Notes under the pieces: generated by a model | What the model saw: only the letters and a program-made list of their open reading frames with translations | The model's database searches: none | What the model was told of the DNA's origin: nothing | Program-made: the position numbers and the translations under genes | Part shown: in pieces, positions 60,090-64,000 of the stretch | Numbering within the stretch: position 1 is the stretch's first letter | How the letters are laid out: each line of letters begins with the position of its first letter | Assembly: GCA_020205615.1 (NCBI GenBank) | Contig: CM035167.1 | Location: 33,024,103-33,088,102, forward strand | Direction: 5' to 3' | DNA: 64,000 bases | DNA from: Panax quinquefolius | Taxonomy: Eukaryota > Streptophyta > Magnoliopsida > Apiales > Araliaceae

Positions 60090-61293
60090 CTGACATAATA
60101 CCAAATCAGAAGTTTCTCATCCTGAAATTGAAAACATCATAAATCAGATAACTATTGTACATTTATGACACTTCGCTAAACTAAAGAATAGGGATAACAA
60201 AGTAAATGATCCCTGTGGCTGTCTGTTATGTTATTACTACACAGGGCTGATTAGACTACGGTTACATTTATTATATCATGAGGCTGCAAGTTGTACAACA
60301 GTAAAATCTAAGTGCCAAGGTAGAATAATCTACCATGTGTTGCAGACCTTGATAACTTCGTTTGTAGTTAACCACGTGAATTATTTACATTTCTCTAATA
60401 TCAGAGTATCAGACTGACTGATATCTCTCCTCCAAAATAAACTGCTTCTTGCACTCAATTGCACAAGTATGAGTAGTTTTATTACGAAAGGTTGTGAATG
60501 AATTTACCAAGCTCGGGCATTCAAAGCCGAAAAAAAAGACATTAGAAATAATGTAAGAGATTTGCTACATTATGGTATTTTATGTCTTGAAATAGAAATG
60601 TATATCTAATTTTGGAATAAACAAAAAGGAAAATATAACTCTTTTGGAACAGAGAGTATTTCACAGATTTTCCAACCCAATCAACTCAACCAAGATTCAG
60701 AATTTTTAGAGTAAACAGAAATTAAGAAGCCATTAAATAAGGGTAATATGAGTACTTGTAAGCAATCAAATAAGCTAGGAACGAAGTAACCCACCTACAC
60801 TGACAGAAGATGATGTCGAAAAAATATAAACTAGTACGTCATATATCACCTGACGAAGGAACAACCAAACCATTATCTTTAGTGATTTCACATAATTTCT
60901 TTTTCCCCTGCTATTTTTCAAGGACGTCTTATATGGAATATTCTTATATGAGTTATAACCCAGATTTATTGGAACATTCCTCATTTCCTATTAACCTTGC
61001 CATTAACCTTTTCTCGTTATCGCGTGAGTTGTATTTCCCCTTTAATAAACTAACAAATCAACAAATCAATCATTTAAGCTAATAAACTAACAAATCAGAC
61101 CATATCATACAAAATCCAAAACATGCAATAATCACATAATAGTCACACTAATTCTTAAACCAACCAATCAACAATACAACCGAACTGAATCAACCAATAA
61201 TTAGAGCATATAAATCAAACCCAAATGACAAAAAATCCATAGCAGCTTAATTTCTGCATAATAGGGTAACAGTATTTGTATTAGAAATAATAC
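60090..61293. other. Stretch between the PH-domain and NAC fragments
   Basis: AT-rich; open segments near 60775-61082 on both strands overlap and look like chance. I could not find the second and third NAC exons here. Confidence 0.4.
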
Positions 61294-61492
61294 CAAACAA
61301 ATCTTCTGGATCCCATTTGTAAACATCGGTCTCTCCAATCATGTCAAGTTTTAGCCGTCTCCTACAGATCTTCCTCTTCAGGTAATACAGGATTAGCTCT
61401 TCGTCAGTCGGGTGGAATCGAAATCCGGGAGGAAAGAATTTTGCGTCACCGAAACACGAAGACGCATCCTGTACCGTCATCGGTCGATTCAA
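61294..61492 (-). pseudogene. Captured NAC-domain first exon
   Basis: ATG at 61490-61492 begins [19 protein letters not shown] subdomains A and B follow: [20 protein letters not shown] and [12 protein letters not shown] donor-like TTTG|GTATTA lies at 61294/61293, where NAC genes commonly have their first intron; past it the frame soon ends (LLCRN). Subdomains C-E, which contact DNA, are absent in the next kilobase. The subdomain A/B sequence resembles NACs related to ANAC017-type membrane-tethered factors, but this is only a resemblance. The fragment is probably captured by the CACTA element. It could instead be the edge of a degraded native gene. Confidence 0.8.
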
Positions 61493-61955
61493 TACAACAC
61501 AATCACTATCAACGAGTAGTCATTGAAGAATCGGAATCGGAATCCCCTTATCAATGAAATACAATCACTATCACCGAGTAGTGATTGCATAAACGGAATC
61601 AAAAAACCCTAATTCGTTGAGAGAAAAATGAGACGAAGCCAAAACGGTGGACTAGAAAGCGTGGTTTGGTCAAAGAAGTAAAAGAGGAGGCGAGATAGAA
61701 AAGAGTATGCAAAGATTCCTTGAAATTGGAATCACGTTTGGTGAGATTGGGTTTTTTCTTTTTTTATTTTTATTTTTGATGAGTGAAGATTATTTTACAG
61801 AATTTTATTAGATATAAATCTGTCCGTTGTGGCGTGATTATTTATTTTGTTAATAATAAAATTATACGTGCAATTTATAAATTAAAATATAATAAAAAGT
61901 TGTTAAATTGTTGTGCGATGGGCAAATTTTGGTAGCATATGTTATATAGAGTTGA
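61493..61955. other. Upstream flank of the NAC fragment, up to LTR G
   Basis: Includes two related near-palindromes, CAATCACTATC...GTAGT(C/G)ATTG, at about 61500-61527 and 61564-61588. No frame is supported. The CACTA right terminus is not seen. Confidence 0.4.
61951..61955. repeat. Probable target-site duplication of G (left copy)
   Basis: GTTGA directly before TGTGAGACCCC; the partner copy is outside the window. Confidence 0.5.
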
Positions 61956-62379
61956 TGTGAGACCCCAGATTTTATGAATAAATATTTAATTTTATCGAAA
62001 TAATTTTTTTGAATATTATGGTGTGGATTTGATATAATGTTATAGTTGTGGGTAATATTTATAAATTTTGCAAAAGAAATGCATGAGTTGTTATATAATA
62101 TTCGATTGGTGGGGAATATTCGTTTTAACGAAAATATTAAATGCAATGGCCAAGACAATCATTAGTGGACCCATGGAATTATTGTCGGATTGAGAAAACG
62201 ACAAAACTACTTTATGAAAATAACGGTGGAAGTTTTACCAGTTAAGCTGTTTGAAACACCCGTTTAAAGAAATGAATATCTGGCGTGGTTGTATATTAAA
62301 GCGCGGTATTGATTATTGATGCTTATATGATAACTCACTCGGTTTTATTTTATTGGTATTATTAATGTAATAAAATGTA

Positions 62380-62770
62380 ATATTTTTATAAAGTTATTCT
62401 ATAAATAGAATATATATTATATTCTATTATGCGTAGTGTTAAATAGTGTCTTCATAGTATTTTTGCATAGTAAAATCTTTTTATATAAAATGAATATTTT
62501 TATAAAGTTATTCTATAAATAGAATATATTATATTTTATTATGCGTAGTGTTGCATGTCTTACTGCGTAGTGTTTTTGCGTAGTAAAATCTTTTATATAA
62601 AAATGTAAATACTTTTATAAAGTTATACATTTTATTAGACAATAATTAGAATATATTATATTATATTATGCGTAGTGCTGCATAGTATTTGCATAGTAAA
62701 ATCTTTTATAAAGTTATTCGTTTTATTAGATTATAAATAGAATATATTATATTTTATTTAAAAGATTTTA
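62380..62770 (+). repeat. Tandem array of about 120-bp units in LTR G
   Basis: At least three units with TTTTATAAAGTTATTC, TAAATAGAATATATTATATT and ATGCGTAGTG. Absent from F at the matching place, so it expanded after the two copies separated. Confidence 0.75.
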
Positions 62771-63054
62771 CTTTAAATATGAATTTGTCGATTAAAAGTA
62801 AATCAATCTGGATAGTTCAATGGAGTTAATTACTATCTGGATCATTTTTCTATAAATAGAAGCTCATTCCTTCATTATTTTCTTACGAATTCAACTTGAA
62901 ACTCTAGATAGATAAACTATAGAGAGAAGAAGAAAAAGTATTCTATACTTTACTACTTATATATCCAAAGTCTTTTTCTTTTTAAGGTAGGGAATATTAT
63001 TTGTTGTACTAAGTAAGAGGTGTTATTCTTTTGTATTCATGAAGAGAACTTATG

Positions 63055-63535
63055 TTATTCCATTCTTTATTATTACATTGGAATAACTTTTGTATCTGTG
63101 CTTACCTATACTTGGTGACATTCTTACATTATTAAAATGTCTTTTATTATTACATTTGAATATCACATGCATGCGTTTTACGTTTACTGATTAAAATCTT
63201 TATTATTACATTGGAATACCACATGCATGCGTTTCTGTAGGACTGAATTCCGTCTTTATTATTATTACATTTGGAATATCACATGCTGCATGCGTTTTCT
63301 GTGGACTGATTCCGTCCTTATTAGCATTACATTGGAATAACTTTTATACATCGAAGTACTGCATGCATGGTGATTTCTTTTGTTATTACATTCTTTATTA
63401 TTATGTTGGAACATCCTGTCGGTGCGAATTTACTTTGACTTTGATTCCGTTATTTAGTATTCTGTTGGAATAACACATACATCTGCAATCTGCGCATGCG
63501 TGGTGATTTCTTTTGTTATTCCATTCTTTATTATA
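63055..63535 (+). repeat. Tandem array with TTTATTATTACATTGGAATA core in LTR G
   Basis: Six or more degenerate units parallel to 49500-49880 in F, each with a variable ATGCATGCG part. Lies inside the predicted leader intron. Confidence 0.78.
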
Positions 63536-64000
63536 CTCGGTTGGTTAAAGTTTTGACTTCTATACTCCATGAAATTAATGGAATATCCTTGATATTTGCG
63601 CTTCATCCAAATATCTTTTTATGGAAATATTCTTACGAGCATTCTTGAATTTTACTCTACAAAGCGATGTCGTGTTGACAATTTGGACATTATTAGTTCT
63701 GGATAAATTAATTCTTGAACTTGTTTTATTGAATTCTTATATCATTGTCATCATCCTTATGTTTTATATTATGTTGAAAGTCATCTCATGGCACATAATG
63801 CGTAGATGGACTTAGTATGATTATAACCGGGATTATGCGGTTATAATCATGGCCGTAATAATGTTAAAATGATGTGAAAAAAAGTCCTCATTTGGCGTAG
63901 TGCATTGATGGACAATTTTGGTATGATTATGGTTATGGATTCTCTTGGACAAGGGTGCAAAGATGAATTATTTTATGGCATGATCGGGACCAGTTGATGA

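Larger units (their letters stand above)
56572..61955. mobile_element. CACTA (En/Spm) element with captured gene fragments, left part
   Basis: Starts CACTACAAAAAAA at 56572; a candidate 3-bp duplicate TGA precedes it. Over 800 bp of subterminal repeats follow, a hallmark of plant CACTA elements. No transposase is seen. The inner part holds a NAC exon, three PH-domain exons and another exon, all on the - strand, with introns kept, so capture was from genomic DNA. The right end is not seen: LTR G interrupts it at 61956 and the window ends. The boundary between CACTA and adjoining host DNA on the right is therefore assumed. Confidence 0.72.
61956..64000 (+). mobile_element. LTR G, same family as F, truncated by the window edge
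   Basis: Starts TGTGAGACCCCAGATTTTATG like F. Keeps CTATAAATAG (about 62850), a GAGAGAAGAAG tract and donor TTTAAG|GTAGGG (62986/62987), 136 nt after the TATA box. It has its own AATATAGAATATATTATATT-rich repeats (62380-62760), with a unit containing GCGTAGTG, and a TTCCATTCTTTATTATTA-type array. Whether it is a solo LTR or the edge of a full element is unknown. Confidence 0.82.

Noticed and set aside
60810..61082. Overlapping 90- and 69-codon frames on opposite strands, considered as further NAC exons
   Set aside because: Neither contains NAC subdomain C or D motifs.

Overview
The window reads as a transposon nest from a plant nuclear genome, most likely a eudicot with a large, repeat-rich genome. 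The evidence is Ty1/copia Sirevirus and Ty3/gypsy chromovirus-type elements with initiator-Met tRNA primer sites, a plant CACTA element, and captured plant gene pieces (NAC domain; RCC1/FYVE 'PRAF'-type PH domain). I cannot name the species. I see no intact cellular gene, tRNA, rRNA or CRISPR array.

The backbone is one old Ty1/copia Sirevirus on the + strand. It runs from its gag at 4941 to the start of its 3' LTR at 56348-56571 and has been cut into six pieces. In order the intruders are: D, a non-autonomous gypsy-type element, inside gag (1-4940, running off the left edge); A, a complete 12.4-kb gypsy element on the - strand, between protease and integrase (6797-19191, TSD ATATA); B, a 21.7-kb gypsy element on the + strand, inside reverse transcriptase (20830-42557, TSD AAATG/AAGTG), which itself holds C, a 9.3-kb element with no pol (28969-38224, TSD AGTTA); E, a solo LTR in the RNase H end (43454-47147, TSD TATGT); F, a solo LTR in the envelope-like ORF (47935-52015, TSD CTCTC); and H, a 2.8-kb foldback element with 1257-nt inverted arms, in the same ORF (52467-55258). 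With the intruders removed, the copia reads gag, protease, integrase, RT, RNase H, envelope-like ORF, PPT, LTR.

The copia 3' LTR is cut at 56572 by a CACTA element. It has dense GCAACGA/TCGTTGC subterminal repeats and holds gene pieces on its - strand: a NAC first exon, three exons of a PRAF-type PH domain, and at least one unidentified exon. G, an LTR of the same family as F, interrupts it at 61956 and continues off the right edge.

The most unusual signal is shared by the long LTRs of A, B, C, E and F, partly by D and G. Each has a TATA box, then a 5' splice donor about 126-148 nt downstream. About 2 kb later follows a strongly conserved TGCTCAY branch-like box and a 3' acceptor. In A, B and E a reading frame of exactly 19 codons plus stop follows at the same offset, with a shared DKGK core. 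I infer a conserved intron within the LTR leader. A and B also share a roughly 200-residue ORF between the primer site and gag. All coding regions are broken, and many of the stops fit C-to-T decay of methylated cytosines.
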